NCBI GenBank assembly: GCA_022560695.1
Contig: JADFSP010000003.1
Location: forward strand, 1-64,000
DNA from: Pseudomonadota bacterium
GTDB lineage: Bacteria > Pseudomonadota > Gammaproteobacteria > Steroidobacterales > Woeseiaceae
Direction of reading: 5' to 3'
Length of the DNA: 64,000 bases
The notes beneath the pieces are model-generated. The model searched no databases, was not told where the DNA came from, and saw only the letters and a list, made by a program, of their open reading frames with translations. The translations under genes were made by a program, and so were the position numbers. This document shows, piece by piece, positions 39,150-49,796 of this stretch (position 1 is its first letter; the number at the start of each line of letters is the position of its first letter).

Positions 39150-39569
39150 TACTGGTTCATCCCTTGGCCGCGTCCAGGTTCGACGCCCCGGCGTGTTCAG
39201 AAATTCTTAATTGACGCGTTTTCGCTGACACACCGGGTGTACCTGACCCGACGGCCGGCAACGTTTGTCTGCCAGGCCGCGTCGAATCTGTTGCAAGCTC
39301 ACCACGCAAAGCAGCGGTTTTGTCACTCTTGTATTAACGGCGTCACGCGCAAGAGTACCACACGCTCCAAAAACTCTTCAAGATTTTCAAACTGTTAGCG
39401 GGTTATTGTCAGGTCGCTGCCGGCTCGCAACCCAAGGTGGCGACCTGGTCACGATGGATCGCTGGGGATGCGTGGGAAGGGACAAACCGGCCCGGAATCA
39501 TCCGGGCCGGCAGACGGAGGAGTCGTACTGCAGCGAGTGAGCATCGCCGCGGGCGAAAGTTCTTTGACA
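39150..39569. other. 420-bp intergenic region between ftsZ and lpxC
   Basis: Contains a hairpin likely to end ftsZ transcription (39487-39510) and, by position, the lpxC promoter. I see no gene, no REP-like element and no clear -35/-10 pair. Confidence 0.6.
39487..39510 (-). terminator. Probable terminator after ftsZ
   Basis: Perfect 10-bp palindrome CCGGCCCGGA / TCCGGGCCGG with a 4-base loop, followed on the minus strand by TTTGTC. The stem is strong but the T-run is short, so efficiency is uncertain. Confidence 0.65.
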
Positions 39570-40712
39570 TCAGTCAGCCTGACGACGCAGAAACGCGGGG
39601 ATATCCAGCATCTCTTCCTGCAATCCCCCGACCTCGAGACCGTCACCCACGGCACGTTTTCTTTGCACGGTCGGCTTGTCGAGACCATGATAATTGGGCT
39701 CGGCTGTCGCCGCCGAACGCCGCACGATGCGCATTGGCGAATCGGCATTCGCCGCTATCCGGCCAAGCCCGGTCGCCACGACAGTGACACGAATCCGATC
39801 GGTCATTTCCGGATCGATTACGGTACCGACAACGACCGTCGCATCCTCCGACGCGAATTCCCTGACCGTGTTGCCAACCTCCTGGAATTCGCCGATCGAC
39901 AGGTCCGGGCCCGCTGTCACGTTGACGAGTACACCCTTGGCCCCGGCGAGGTTGATGTCCTCGAGAAGCGGGCTTGAAACCGCTGCCTCGGCCGCTTCGC
40001 GTGCACGATCCTCGCCCGACGCAGAGCCGGACCCCATCATGGCCATACCCATCTCGGCCATAACCGTTCGAACATCGGCAAAATCGACGTTGATCAGCCC
40101 CGGGCGCGTAATCAGTTCGGCGATGCCCTGTACGGCACCCTGCAACACCTCGTTGGCCGAGCGAAATGCATCGAGCAGCGTCGTTTCGCCGCCGAGTACG
40201 CTCAGTAATTTCTCGTTGGGTATCGTAATCAGCGAATCAACGTATTTGCCGAGTTCGGCAATACCCTGTTCCGCGATCATCATGCGCTTGCTACCCTCCA
40301 TGCTGAAAGGCTTGGTAACCACGGCGACGGTGAGAATACCGAGCGCCTTGGCAACCTGAGCGACGATTGGCGTCGCGCCTGTACCGGTGCCACCACCCAT
40401 GCCGGCCGTAATGAACAGCATGTCGGCGCCTTCGATGACCTCTTGAAGTCGATCCCGGTCTTCCATCGCCGCCTGGCGACCGATATCCGGGTCAGAACCG
40501 GCACCGAGACCTTTCGTAATATTGCATCCGATTTGCAGCGCGGTTCTTGCGCGTACCGCTTGCAACGCCTGCGCATCGGTATTGGCGCAGACAAAATCGA
40601 CACCTTCAATACCGGCCTCCACCATGTGCGCTACCGCATTGCCACCACCGCCACCGACTCCGATGACCTTGATGATGGCGTTCTGGCTACGTCCATCCAA
40701 TAATTCAAACAT
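39570..40712 (-). CDS. ftsZ: Cell division GTPase FtsZ
   Basis: A 380-residue tubulin homologue. The signature loop GGGTGTG is at residues 106-112; the T7 loop LINVDFADVRTVM follows; the C-terminal peptide LDIPAFLRRQAD is the docking site for FtsA and ZipA. Between core and tail lies a linker of about 45 residues. GGAGG sits about 9 bases before the ATG. It forms the Z ring. The 102-bp gap from ftsA holds a small hairpin (ATCCGG/CCGGAT) and perhaps an internal promoter. Confidence 0.99.
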   Translation of the reverse strand: MFELLDGRSQNAIIKVIGVGGGGGNAVAHMVEAGIEGVDFVCANTDAQALQAVRARTALQIGCNITKGLGAGSDPDIGRQAAMEDRDRLQEVIEGADMLFITAGMGGGTGTGATPIVAQVAKALGILTVAVVTKPFSMEGSKRMMIAEQGIAELGKYVDSLITIPNEKLLSVLGGETTLLDAFRSANEVLQGAVQGIAELITRPGLINVDFADVRTVMAEMGMAMMGSGSASGEDRAREAAEAAVSSPLLEDINLAGAKGVLVNVTAGPDLSIGEFQEVGNTVREFASEDATVVVGTVIDPEMTDRIRVTVVATGLGRIAANADSPMRIVRRSAATAEPNYHGLDKPTVQRKRAVGDGLEVGGLQEEMLDIPAFLRRQAD

Positions 40713-40814
40713 TGTTACGTCCTCCGCTTTGTCCTCAAGGGGTACTCACTCCCCCGTTACCTGATCCGGCACACGTTTACCGGATCTCCCTTTGGCAATG
40801 TCGTTGCCACAACA

Positions 40815-42053
40815 TCAAAACTGTCCTGAAAACCAGGACCTCATTCGTTCCCAGACGGCGCCGAGACTGCCGCTGACGGGCGTACTGCGGCGACGGCGCC
40901 GAGTGAGGCTCTGATATCCGTACAGCAGCAATCCGGCACCGGTCGCGTGGATGGGGTTTCGCACAACGTCCATGAGCCCGTTGACGTACTGCGGCACGCC
41001 GAGTCTCACCGGCATGTGAAATACTTCTTCGGCCAGTTCAACGGCGCCTTCCATCTTGGCGCTGCCACCCGTGATCACGACGCCGGCCGCGATGAGTTCC
41101 TCGAATCCACTACGCCTCAGCTCATCGCGGATGAGGCCATAGAGTTCCTCGTAGCGCGGCTCGACGATCTCCGCCAGGGTCTGTCGCGCGAGCCGCCGCG
41201 GCGGCCTGTCGCCGACGCTCGGCACTTCAATCGTTTCATCGGGATTGGCAAGCTGCGACAGGGCACACGCGTACTTGATCTTGATTTCCTCGGCGTACTG
41301 CGTCGGTGTGCGCATGGATACTGCAATATCGTTCGTCACCTGGTCGCCGGCGATCGGAATAACGGCCGTGTGCTGAATCGCGCCGCCGAGAAATACTGCG
41401 ATATCCGTTGTGCCGCCACCGATATCGACGATGCACGAGCCGAGTTCCCTTTCATCGTCGGTCAGCACCGAGTAACTCGATGCGAGCTGCTCGAGCACGA
41501 TGTCCTCGACTTCCAGCCCGCAGCGCTGCACGCATTTGACGATGTTCTGGGCTGCGCTTTCCGCACCCGTCACCATGTGCACCTTGGCTTCGAGGCGTAC
41601 ACCCGACATGCCTATCGGTTCGCGAATACCTCCCTGGTTATCGATGATGAATTCTTGCGGAAGTATGTGCAGAATCTTCTGGTCCGCTGGAATGGCGACA
41701 GCCCGCGCCGCGTCGATAACGCGATCGACATCACCCGGCGAAACCTCCTTGTCACGAATCGCGACGATACCGTGTGAATTCAGGCTGCGAACGTGACTGC
41801 CTGCAATACCGGTGTAGACGGAGTGAATGTCGCACCCGGCCATCAGCTCGGCCTCCTCCACCGCGCGCTGAATTGAGTGCACCGTCGATTCGATATTGAC
41901 AACCACTCCCTTCTTGAGGCCGCGCGATGGACGCGAGCCGATACCGATGACCTCGATGCTGCCGTCCTCGGTGACTTCGCCAACGAGCGCGACCACCTTT
42001 GACGTTCCAATGTCGAGTCCGACAATCAGATTTGTGTCATCGCGATTGGACAT
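40815..42053 (-). CDS. ftsA: Cell division protein FtsA
   Basis: A 412-residue actin-like protein with the FtsA-specific 1C subdomain. Phosphate loops GLDIGTSKV and SCIVDIGGGTTDIAVF bind ATP; the C-terminal amphipathic helix VWERMRSWFSGQF is the membrane anchor. It tethers FtsZ to the inner membrane. I use the ATG at 42053, leaving 1 base after the ftsQ stop. Confidence 0.98.
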   Translation of the reverse strand: MSNRDDTNLIVGLDIGTSKVVALVGEVTEDGSIEVIGIGSRPSRGLKKGVVVNIESTVHSIQRAVEEAELMAGCDIHSVYTGIAGSHVRSLNSHGIVAIRDKEVSPGDVDRVIDAARAVAIPADQKILHILPQEFIIDNQGGIREPIGMSGVRLEAKVHMVTGAESAAQNIVKCVQRCGLEVEDIVLEQLASSYSVLTDDERELGSCIVDIGGGTTDIAVFLGGAIQHTAVIPIAGDQVTNDIAVSMRTPTQYAEEIKIKYACALSQLANPDETIEVPSVGDRPPRRLARQTLAEIVEPRYEELYGLIRDELRRSGFEELIAAGVVITGGSAKMEGAVELAEEVFHMPVRLGVPQYVNGLMDVVRNPIHATGAGLLLYGYQSLTRRRRRSTPVSGSLGAVWERMRSWFSGQF

Positions 42054-42054
42054 T

Positions 42055-42873
42055 CTAAGGAGAACCTCTCGACGCAAGCATTTCCTTTTCCACTTTCACG
42101 TGCTGCGGATTGCGCCCCGGCGTCCGCGCGCCGTTTTTCCAGCCAATTGCGAAGCCATTGCTGTAGCGCATATCGACGTACTCGATGTCCGCAGCGCGAC
42201 CCGTGATGATGCTTGCGACCACGTCCAGGAACAGGCTGGTTCGTTTGTCAATCTCGCGGCGCCCGAGACGAATCTCCAGGCCATTTTGCAGCGTCATTTG
42301 CCAGGCGCCGCGAGCATTCAGATGCACCCGCCGCAGATCGAGCCCAATAGGAATCAGCTTTTCGCGCACCTCGAGATAGCGTTTCGCGACCTCGCCTGAA
42401 CGAGCATCAGGTCCGCTGAGTTGCGGCAATTCGGCCGGAACATGGCGGGCGCTCCTGACGAACAGCTCGCCGCGAACGTTGAGCAAGCCGCGTTCGCCCC
42501 AGACCGCGGCCGGCTCCTGCTCGGAGACGGTGACTGCAATGCGGTTGGGCCAGCGGCGTGCAACCGATGCCTGATCGATCCACGGCAACCCCTGAACCAA
42601 AGCCTGCATGCGACTCAAGTCGGTACCGAGAAAGCCTGCATCAAGTTCGTCACTGATCGCTGCTTCGATTTGCAATGCGGTAACGCGCTGAAGGGGTCCA
42701 TTGATCTCGATTGACTGTATGGGTCGATCGAGTAGCCGGCTGCTCACGTCATAGGCGGCGAAAATAATCGCAGCCGCGATGCATGGTGCAATGATGCGTC
42801 CGACACGCAGCTTCGGTACCTGCATGCGCCTGGGCTTACCCGGCTTGCGACGCCTGGCCTGCTTACGCGCCAT
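42055..42873 (-). CDS. ftsQ: Cell division protein FtsQ
   Basis: A 272-residue bitopic protein: basic cytoplasmic start (MARKQARRRKPGKPRRMQ), one transmembrane segment at about 28-46, POTRA domain (PIQSIEINGPLQRVTALQIE) and the FtsQ beta domain. It links the early ring to FtsB/FtsL and FtsW/FtsI. It overlaps ddl by 11 bases. Confidence 0.96.
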   Translation of the reverse strand: MARKQARRRKPGKPRRMQVPKLRVGRIIAPCIAAAIIFAAYDVSSRLLDRPIQSIEINGPLQRVTALQIEAAISDELDAGFLGTDLSRMQALVQGLPWIDQASVARRWPNRIAVTVSEQEPAAVWGERGLLNVRGELFVRSARHVPAELPQLSGPDARSGEVAKRYLEVREKLIPIGLDLRRVHLNARGAWQMTLQNGLEIRLGRREIDKRTSLFLDVVASIITGRAADIEYVDMRYSNGFAIGWKNGARTPGRNPQHVKVEKEMLASRGSP

Positions 42874-43864
42874 ATGCCACTCCCTTTACGTCGGTAACGA
42901 CTGTGCCAGCGGCGACACTCGTCTCAAGTATCCGCCAGCACAATTCTTCGAAGTCGATGCCGGCCCGCTTCGCCGCTATTGGCACGAGGCTGTGACTGGT
43001 CATCCCCGGAACCGTGTTGACCTCCAGTACCAGCGGTCGCCCATCCTTGCCGCTCATGAAGTCGACGCGCCCCCAACCCGAGCACCCGAGTTCGTCGAAC
43101 GCGGCGATCGCCATATCCGCATACTGTTTTTCGATGTCGGCGTCCCGGGCGCCGGGACAGTGGTATTCGGTACGATCTGATTCGTACTTGGCGCGGTAGT
43201 CATAGAACACGCGCGGTGTTTCTATTCGAATCGAGGGCAGCGCTTCGCCTTGTAATATTCCAATCGTCAACTCTTCACCGACAATGCAGCGCTCCATGAT
43301 TGCCACGTCGTCGAAGCGCAACGCCAGTTCGGCAGCTTCACCAAGCTCAGCGGCTTCAAATACTTTTGTCATGCCGACGCTTGAACCCTGCCCGGCAGGT
43401 TTCATGACCAGGGGGTACCCGAGTTCGTCGGCCGCCAGCACGGCATCGGACTTGTTCCGTATCACCGCGTATTCAGGTGTCGGAATGTCCGCAGCGTCGA
43501 ACAGGTGCTTGCTCCGCACCTTGTCCATCGCCAGCGCCGACGCTTTCACTCCGCTGCCCGTATAAGGCACGTCGATCCATTGCAACGCGCCTTGTATTGC
43601 GCCGTCTTCGCCCCCGGTCCCATGGAGTGCGATCCAGGCACGGTCGAAACCGGCGGCCACGAATTGACTGATGCCTTTTTTAGCCGGATCCCAGCAATGG
43701 GCATCAACGCCCCTCGATCGCAAGGCTTCGTACACGGCCATGCCGGAGTCCAGCGACACTTCGCGCTCGCTTGAGAATCCACCGTACAGGACCGCAACGC
43801 GGCCGAAATCGTGTGCGTCGACGACGACTTCACGGCGTTCGTCGATGCATGCCGGGCGAATCAC
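42863..43864 (-). CDS. ddl: D-alanine--D-alanine ligase
   Basis: A 333-residue ATP-grasp ligase making the D-Ala-D-Ala end of muropeptides. It has VLYGGFSSEREVSLDSG, LVMKPAGQGSSVGMTKV and LEVNTVPGMTSHSLVP. The start is GTG, overlapping the murB stop (GTGA); the first 18 residues before DFGRVAVLYGG are extra relative to typical family members, so a later start is possible. Confidence 0.97.
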   Translation of the reverse strand: MIRPACIDERREVVVDAHDFGRVAVLYGGFSSEREVSLDSGMAVYEALRSRGVDAHCWDPAKKGISQFVAAGFDRAWIALHGTGGEDGAIQGALQWIDVPYTGSGVKASALAMDKVRSKHLFDAADIPTPEYAVIRNKSDAVLAADELGYPLVMKPAGQGSSVGMTKVFEAAELGEAAELALRFDDVAIMERCIVGEELTIGILQGEALPSIRIETPRVFYDYRAKYESDRTEYHCPGARDADIEKQYADMAIAAFDELGCSGWGRVDFMSGKDGRPLVLEVNTVPGMTSHSLVPIAAKRAGIDFEELCWRILETSVAAGTVVTDVKGVAYGA

Positions 43865-44760
43865 TCTGGCGCCTCGCCGACGATGTGGACCTCATGGACG
43901 AGCTCGACGCCATGCACTTCCAGGACGGTTTGTCGCACGTGCTCAATCAACTCCTCAACGTCTGTCGCGGTCGCATGGTCGCGGTTGATGATGAAATTGG
44001 CATGTTTCGGAGACACTTCGGCGCCACCGATACGGTGTCCCTTGAGGCCGGCAGTCTCGATCAGGCGCGCGGCATGGTCGCCAGGCGGATTGCGAAACAC
44101 CGACCCGCAGCTCGGCAGCCCGAGGGGTTGAGACTTCTTGCGTCGCTCGAGCATCTCCTTGAGCGTGTCCATGCTCGCACTGGCTTCGGGATCGAAGCGA
44201 AAGATCGCTTCCAGAAACCATTCGTTCGCCGGGCCCTCAACACTACGGTAACCGACCGTGTATTCGGCCGGAGAGCGATCGTGAATCTCGCCGGCGCGAT
44301 CGATCGTGCGAACCGAGTCAACTCGCTCCCAGGTCTCGCCGCCGTGTGCACCCGCGTTCATCGCCAGTGCGCCGCCGACCGTACCCGGAATGCCAGCAAA
44401 GAATTCCGACGGGCCGAGACCCCAGCGTATGCATTGCCTCGCCAACTGCGTGCAGGGCAAACCCGCGCCAGCGCGGACGAGGTAATGGTCGACGCGTTCG
44501 AGGTCTTTCAGGATGCGCGTCGCCGCGATGACGACACCGGGCAAGCCACCATCGCGTACCAGTAAATTGCTGCCTACACCCAGCCAGAGCACCGGCGTGC
44601 GCATGTCGAGTTCGCGCAAAAAACGCTGCAGGTCTTCGCTGCTTTGCGGCACAAAAAACAGCTCGGCAGGACCGCCAACCCGCCACGAAGTGTGGCGGCT
44701 CATCGGCTCGTCGTGGCGCAGTTCCCCCTGCACGCTTGCACAGTCCGGCGCCGTCATCAT
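43861..44760 (-). CDS. murB: UDP-N-acetylenolpyruvoylglucosamine reductase MurB
   Basis: A 299-residue FAD enzyme that makes UDP-MurNAc. FAD site: [16 protein letters not shown] and [18 protein letters not shown]; active-site Ser in [17 protein letters not shown]-terminal Glu in [10 protein letters not shown]. At about 300 residues it is the short type II form, unlike the longer enteric enzyme, which fits its location inside the dcw cluster between murC and ddl. Confidence 0.97.
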   Translation of the reverse strand: MMTAPDCASVQGELRHDEPMSRHTSWRVGGPAELFFVPQSSEDLQRFLRELDMRTPVLWLGVGSNLLVRDGGLPGVVIAATRILKDLERVDHYLVRAGAGLPCTQLARQCIRWGLGPSEFFAGIPGTVGGALAMNAGAHGGETWERVDSVRTIDRAGEIHDRSPAEYTVGYRSVEGPANEWFLEAIFRFDPEASASMDTLKEMLERRKKSQPLGLPSCGSVFRNPPGDHAARLIETAGLKGHRIGGAEVSPKHANFIINRDHATATDVEELIEHVRQTVLEVHGVELVHEVHIVGEAPE

Positions 44761-46181
44761 GAGTGCACCACGAGCGTTGGCTTTGTGCCGAGTGCTTCGG
44801 GCATGCCGGCAGCGTGTGCGCCGATATCACCGGCGCCCATCGTCAATAGCAAATCATCCTCGACGAGCAAGTCTTCAAGAACAGGATTCAGATCATCCAG
44901 CGATTCCACGAACACGGGCTCGAGTGAACCGCGTGAACGAACGGCGCGCGCGATCGCACGACCATCGGCACCGGCGATCGGCGCTTCGCCTGCTGCATAC
45001 ACGTCAAGAAGAATCAGCACGTCCGCGTCCGACAGGACCTGCGCAAAATCATCCAGGAGATCGCGCGTACGCGTGTATCGGTGTGGTTGAAATACAAGGA
45101 CGAGACGGCGATCGGGCCAGCCCGCCCGCGCGGCTGCAATCGTCGCCGCGATCTCAGTCGGATGGTGGCCATAGTCGTCGATCATCAACACCTTGCCGCG
45201 CTTCGTATTTATTTCCCCCAGATTCTGAAAGCGACGATCGATGCCTTCGAATTCCTGCAAGGCCTTGACGACGGCGGCATCGTTAATTTGTAATTCCTCC
45301 GCGACCGCGATCGCCGCCAACGCGTTACGCACGTTATGCAGGCCGGGTAGTTGCAGCGAAATATTGAGAGGCTTTTTGCTGGCGCTGCGAACCACGTCAA
45401 AACGCGAGATCGTCTCATCAAACTCGATGTTTTCCGCACGCACATCGACGTCATCGGCAAGCCCGTAAGTAACGATGCTGCGGCCGATTCTGCCAATTAT
45501 CGCGCCGACACCAGGATCGTCGCCGCACACAACGGCAAGTCCGTAGAACGGCAGGTTATGCAGAAACTCGACGAAACCGGTTCGCAATTGCTCGATGTCG
45601 CCGCCATAGGTCGACATGTGGTCGGCGTCGATGTTCGTCACGACCGCGAGCATCGGCTTCAGGTGCACGAATGACGCATCGCTTTCGTCGGCTTCAGCCA
45701 CCAGGTACTCGCCCTGCCCGAGCCGGGCATTGGCATCCGCGCTTTTCAAGCGCCCGCCAATGACGAACGTGGGATCGAGTCCGCCCTCGGCGAGCACGCT
45801 GGCAATGAGGCTGGTCGTCGTGGTCTTGCCGTGCGTTCCGGCAACCGCAATCGAATAACGAAAGCGCATCAGCTCGGCCAGCATTTCGGCACGTTGCACG
45901 ACAGGCATCAGCTGCTCTCGCGCTGCAACCACCTCGGGATTCGTTTCGTCGACCGCGCTGGACACGACGATGGCATCCGCATCACGAATATTATCCGCAG
46001 CGTGGCCGATGAAGACTTTCGCACCTTGTGCCTGCAGTCGTTTCGTTTGTTTGTTCGCGCGCAGGTCCGAACCCTGCACACGGTAGCCGAGACTCAGCAT
46101 GACTTCGGCGATGCCGGACATGCCAGATCCGCCGATGCCGACGAAGTGAACGCAGTGAATTCGACGCATCCGACTGATCAT
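44757..46181 (-). CDS. murC: UDP-N-acetylmuramate--L-alanine ligase
   Basis: A 474-residue Mur ligase. N-terminal [18 protein letters not shown] binds the uridine part; ATP loop [24 protein letters not shown] near the C-terminal domain. It adds L-Ala to UDP-MurNAc. I use the ATG at 46181, which overlaps the murG stop as [13 protein letters not shown] at 46169 is an alternative. Confidence 0.98.
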   Translation of the reverse strand: MISRMRRIHCVHFVGIGGSGMSGIAEVMLSLGYRVQGSDLRANKQTKRLQAQGAKVFIGHAADNIRDADAIVVSSAVDETNPEVVAAREQLMPVVQRAEMLAELMRFRYSIAVAGTHGKTTTTSLIASVLAEGGLDPTFVIGGRLKSADANARLGQGEYLVAEADESDASFVHLKPMLAVVTNIDADHMSTYGGDIEQLRTGFVEFLHNLPFYGLAVVCGDDPGVGAIIGRIGRSIVTYGLADDVDVRAENIEFDETISRFDVVRSASKKPLNISLQLPGLHNVRNALAAIAVAEELQINDAAVVKALQEFEGIDRRFQNLGEINTKRGKVLMIDDYGHHPTEIAATIAAARAGWPDRRLVLVFQPHRYTRTRDLLDDFAQVLSDADVLILLDVYAAGEAPIAGADGRAIARAVRSRGSLEPVFVESLDDLNPVLEDLLVEDDLLLTMGAGDIGAHAAGMPEALGTKPTLVVHS

Positions 46182-47266
46182 GCCGCGACCCCCGCCTGTT
46201 GCAGGCACAACTCGGTGATACGGCTTAGCGCAGCCGGCATCGCAAGTTGCCGCGCCTTCTCTGCTCGTCGCTGCAGTTCTTCGCGCGTAGTGAGCCAGCG
46301 CCTCAGTTCCAGCGCCAGCGATTCAGCGTCGAGATCACGCTCATCGATAATCGCGGCTGCGCCCGCGTCCACCATCGGGCGTGCGTTGGCCGTCTGGTGG
46401 TCGTCGACCGCAGCCGGATACGGTACGAACAGCGCCGGCAAGCCGACGGCGCAGAGCTCCGCGACCGTCAGCGCACCCGCGCGGCACACCACGAGATCCG
46501 CCCAGGCGTAAGCCGACGCCATATCGTCGATAAATGGCAGCAACTCGACATCGATGTCGTGCCCCGCATAGGCGTCGCTGGCCACAGCCTGCGTCCTGGT
46601 GCCGCATTGGTGCCGCACGACAGGTCGCAGATCGCCGGGCAATAGCGCGAGTGCTGCAGGCACCGTTTTATTCAGGGCCAGGGCCCCCTGACTGCCACCC
46701 AGCACAAGCAGGCGAAGTGGGCCATGACGATTGACATACCGCCCGGCAGGTTCTGCGACGGCGGCGATGTCGTCGCGCACCGGATTGCCAACGGTTTCCG
46801 CGTTGACACTGGGACTAAAACTGCCCGGGAAGGCTTGCAGCACAACCCGGGCAAGACGCGCCAGAAGACGGTTTGTAAGCCCGGCAGTCGCATTCTGTTC
46901 ATGAATCAGGAGCGGCCGGCGGGTAAGCCAGGCGGCGACGCCGCCAGGCCCGCTGACGAAGCCACCCATGCCGAGCACGGCGGCGGGGCGACGTCGAAGA
47001 ATGACGGCTAGCGACTGCAGGAGCGCCCAGCCAATTTGCAGCGGAGCGATTAACAGTGCCAGTAATCCCTTACGTCGCAGACCCCGCGCTGTGATCCACT
47101 CGACGTCGATTCCAGCTGCCGGCACCAGCCGCGATTCGAGCCCGCGATGGGTGCCGAGCCAGATGACTTCCCGCGACTCCTGTTGCAATGCGCGTGCAAC
47201 CGCGAGCGCGGGGAATATGTGGCCGCCGGTCCCGCCCGCCATGACCAATATCGGCCGGGCGTTCAC
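46178..47266 (-). CDS. murG: Lipid II synthase MurG (UDP-GlcNAc transferase)
   Basis: A 362-residue GT28 glycosyltransferase peripheral to the inner membrane. N-terminal [16 protein letters not shown]-terminal donor site [14 protein letters not shown] and [19 protein letters not shown]. It converts lipid I to lipid II. The start codon is GTG, overlapping the ftsW stop as GTGA. Confidence 0.98.
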   Translation of the reverse strand: MNARPILVMAGGTGGHIFPALAVARALQQESREVIWLGTHRGLESRLVPAAGIDVEWITARGLRRKGLLALLIAPLQIGWALLQSLAVILRRRPAAVLGMGGFVSGPGGVAAWLTRRPLLIHEQNATAGLTNRLLARLARVVLQAFPGSFSPSVNAETVGNPVRDDIAAVAEPAGRYVNRHGPLRLLVLGGSQGALALNKTVPAALALLPGDLRPVVRHQCGTRTQAVASDAYAGHDIDVELLPFIDDMASAYAWADLVVCRAGALTVAELCAVGLPALFVPYPAAVDDHQTANARPMVDAGAAAIIDERDLDAESLALELRRWLTTREELQRRAEKARQLAMPAALSRITELCLQQAGVAA

Positions 47267-48456
47267 TTATGACCCCCAGGCCTGCGGTGCCTGCTGTTCA
47301 CGGGTCTCGTGTCGACGACGAGTTCATGGTGTATGCGCAGCAATATGGCCACCGCGATCATCGTGACGATCAGGCTCGAGCGGCCGTAACTGACCAGCGG
47401 CAGTGTCAGCCCCTTGGTCGGCAAGAGGCCCATGTTCACGCCGATATTGATGAAGGCCTGCAGCCCGAGCCAGGTACCGATGCCGATCGCGACGTATCCC
47501 TCGAAATGCCGTTCGGCCCGCACGGCCCGCATCGCGAGTTTGAAGACGCGCCATAGCAACGCCAGGAACAGCACAATCATGAGCATCGATCCCACGAGCC
47601 CGAATTCCTCGGCAAACACGGCAAACACGAAATCGGTGTGTGCCTCCGGCAAATAAAACAGCTTTTGCACGCTGTTGCCGAGACCGACGCCGAACCACTC
47701 CCCGCGGCCGATCGCGATCAACGACTGCGTCAACTGAAATCCCGAGTCAAACGGGTCGGCCCAGGGATCCAGAAAGCCGGTCAGCCGTTTCAACCGGTAC
47801 GGCGACGTAACGGTCAGGACGATCGTCGCGATCGCAGCCACGCAGAAGAACAACAGGAAGTCACGGAACCTGGCGCCTGCAACAAACAGCATCGTCAGCG
47901 CGGTCGCAAGCAATACAATCGCGGCACCGAAATCGGGCTCCACGAGAAGCGCCGTGCACGCGAGACTCAACAACATCATAGGACGCACAAAGCCCGTGAA
48001 CGCCTCACGAACGTCTTTGTTGTGCCGTACGAGATAGCCGGCAAGGTAGAGAATGAAACACAGGCGTGCCGGTTCGGACACCTGCAGATTCATGATGCCC
48101 AGGCGAATCCAGCGTTTGCTGCCGTTCACCTCAACGCCAATTCCGGGTATCAGGACGACGAGTAGCAGTCCCAGCCCTGCGAGCAGTAATAGCGGCCCGA
48201 GGGTCCTCCACACCTGCATCGGCACAAACAGGCATACCATGCCTGCAAGCCCTCCGATTCCCGCCGCGATGAGCTGCCGCTCGACGTAGTAAAAGGGTTC
48301 GCCGAGCGCGTTGTCCGATATGGAGATGGACGCTGACGCGAGAATGACGAGGCCACCGAACAACAGGCCCAACACCAGTGTGAGCAGCACCGGATCAAAT
48401 TGCAGCGACGTCTTGAGTTGCGCCGGAAAGGGCGTTGTCGCGCTTTGCGTCGTCAT
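47263..48456 (-). CDS. ftsW: SEDS peptidoglycan polymerase FtsW
   Basis: A 397-residue polytopic membrane protein of the SEDS family, with about ten hydrophobic helices from LLTLVLGLLFGGLVILASAS onwards and the conserved extracellular segment after NSVQKLFYLPEAHTDFVFAV. With FtsI it polymerises septal glycan from lipid II. I start at MTTQSATTP (48456), which overlaps the murD stop as ATGA; the upstream open frame has no membrane or family character. Confidence 0.97.
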   Translation of the reverse strand: MTTQSATTPFPAQLKTSLQFDPVLLTLVLGLLFGGLVILASASISISDNALGEPFYYVERQLIAAGIGGLAGMVCLFVPMQVWRTLGPLLLLAGLGLLLVVLIPGIGVEVNGSKRWIRLGIMNLQVSEPARLCFILYLAGYLVRHNKDVREAFTGFVRPMMLLSLACTALLVEPDFGAAIVLLATALTMLFVAGARFRDFLLFFCVAAIATIVLTVTSPYRLKRLTGFLDPWADPFDSGFQLTQSLIAIGRGEWFGVGLGNSVQKLFYLPEAHTDFVFAVFAEEFGLVGSMLMIVLFLALLWRVFKLAMRAVRAERHFEGYVAIGIGTWLGLQAFINIGVNMGLLPTKGLTLPLVSYGRSSLIVTMIAVAILLRIHHELVVDTRPVNSRHRRPGGHK

Positions 48457-49796
48457 TGCCTTAGCGCCTCGACCGCGGTACGAAACGCGTCTCCGCGAGC
48501 CGCATAATTGTCGTATTGATCCAGGCTCGCACACGCAGGCGCCAACAGCACCGTCTCGTCGGAGTCGGCATATTGGGCTGCCTGCTGCACGGCATCGTCC
48601 ATGTCCTGAGCAAAGTAAACCGGCATGACGGTATCGATGGCCGAGGCAATTTTCTCGGCATCCTTGCCGACCAGCACGGCGGCGCGCAGCTTGTTCTCCA
48701 GCGCTGTCGCAAGCTCGCCGAAATCGCTGCCTTTACCATCACCACCGGCAATCAATACCAGCATTCCGTGCACGGACTCGATCGAAGCAACCGCCGCCGC
48801 GACGTTCGTTGCCTTCGAGTCGTTGATATAGTCGACAGCAGCAACGCGGGCGACGAACTGCATGCGGTGTGGAAGCCCGGGAAATTCACACAGCACCTGC
48901 AGCATTTGTGACAGCTCAAGCCCAATCAGTTCACCCGCGGCGAGTGCGGCCAGCGCATTCGCCTGGTTGTGCACGCCGTACATTGCCATGTCGTCGACGG
49001 CGAGCAGCAATGTCGAGCCGCGGGCGAGATAGGCGGCGTCATCTTCGAGACGGATGCCGTACTGGCCATCGTCAGGCTCGTCAAGGCCGAAACTCACGAC
49101 CGATTCGATGTCGCTGACATGTTCGCCGGCCACAGCGTCGGCGCGATTCACAACGGCAGCTGTCGCCTCGCGGTAGACGCGATATTTCGACTGCCGATAT
49201 TCGTTTTCGTCGGCATGCCAATCGAGGTGATCAGGAGCCACGTTGAGCAAGACAGCCACATCGGCCGGCAACGATTGAGTCCGCTGCAGCTGAAAACTGG
49301 ACAGCTCCAGGACGTACCGGTCCGGCGTGTCCTGGTCGAGCAGATCGAGTGCCGGCTCCCCAAGATTGCCGCCAGCCAGCACGTTCTGGCCGGCCGCTCG
49401 ACACATGTGATACAACAACGTCGTCACCGTGCTCTTGCCGTTGGAGCCCGTTACGGCGACGAACGGCGCTTGCGCGTCGCGTGCAAACAGTTCGATGTCC
49501 GACACGATCTCGCGCTTCGCCTTTCGTGCAGCGACCAGCATCGGATGACTGTCGGCGATACCCGGTGATACAACGATGCGACCGATTTTTTTCGGAAACT
49601 TCGCGTCCCCGGTAATGACGTCCGCATCGGGCCATACGTCGGCCAGGTCGTCTGCGCCGGGCGGATTTTCGCGGCTGTCGTAAAAGGTGGCGTCGAGCCC
49701 GTTGCGGCGCAGATAGCGTGCTATCGACAGTCCGGTCACACCGAGCCCGAGCACGAGATTCCTGTCCTCCAGTGCCATCTTTTTTACGGCGTTCAT
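48453..49796 (-). CDS. murD: UDP-N-acetylmuramoyl-L-alanine--D-glutamate ligase
   Basis: A 447-residue Mur ligase adding D-Glu. N-terminal [19 protein letters not shown] loop [27 protein letters not shown]. The frame is open for 118 further codons upstream, but those lie inside mraY; the ATG at 49796 overlaps the mraY stop as ATGA and gives the normal N-terminus. An internal ATG six codons later is possible. Confidence 0.97.
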   Translation of the reverse strand: MNAVKKMALEDRNLVLGLGVTGLSIARYLRRNGLDATFYDSRENPPGADDLADVWPDADVITGDAKFPKKIGRIVVSPGIADSHPMLVAARKAKREIVSDIELFARDAQAPFVAVTGSNGKSTVTTLLYHMCRAAGQNVLAGGNLGEPALDLLDQDTPDRYVLELSSFQLQRTQSLPADVAVLLNVAPDHLDWHADENEYRQSKYRVYREATAAVVNRADAVAGEHVSDIESVVSFGLDEPDDGQYGIRLEDDAAYLARGSTLLLAVDDMAMYGVHNQANALAALAAGELIGLELSQMLQVLCEFPGLPHRMQFVARVAAVDYINDSKATNVAAAVASIESVHGMLVLIAGGDGKGSDFGELATALENKLRAAVLVGKDAEKIASAIDTVMPVYFAQDMDDAVQQAAQYADSDETVLLAPACASLDQYDNYAARGDAFRTAVEALRQ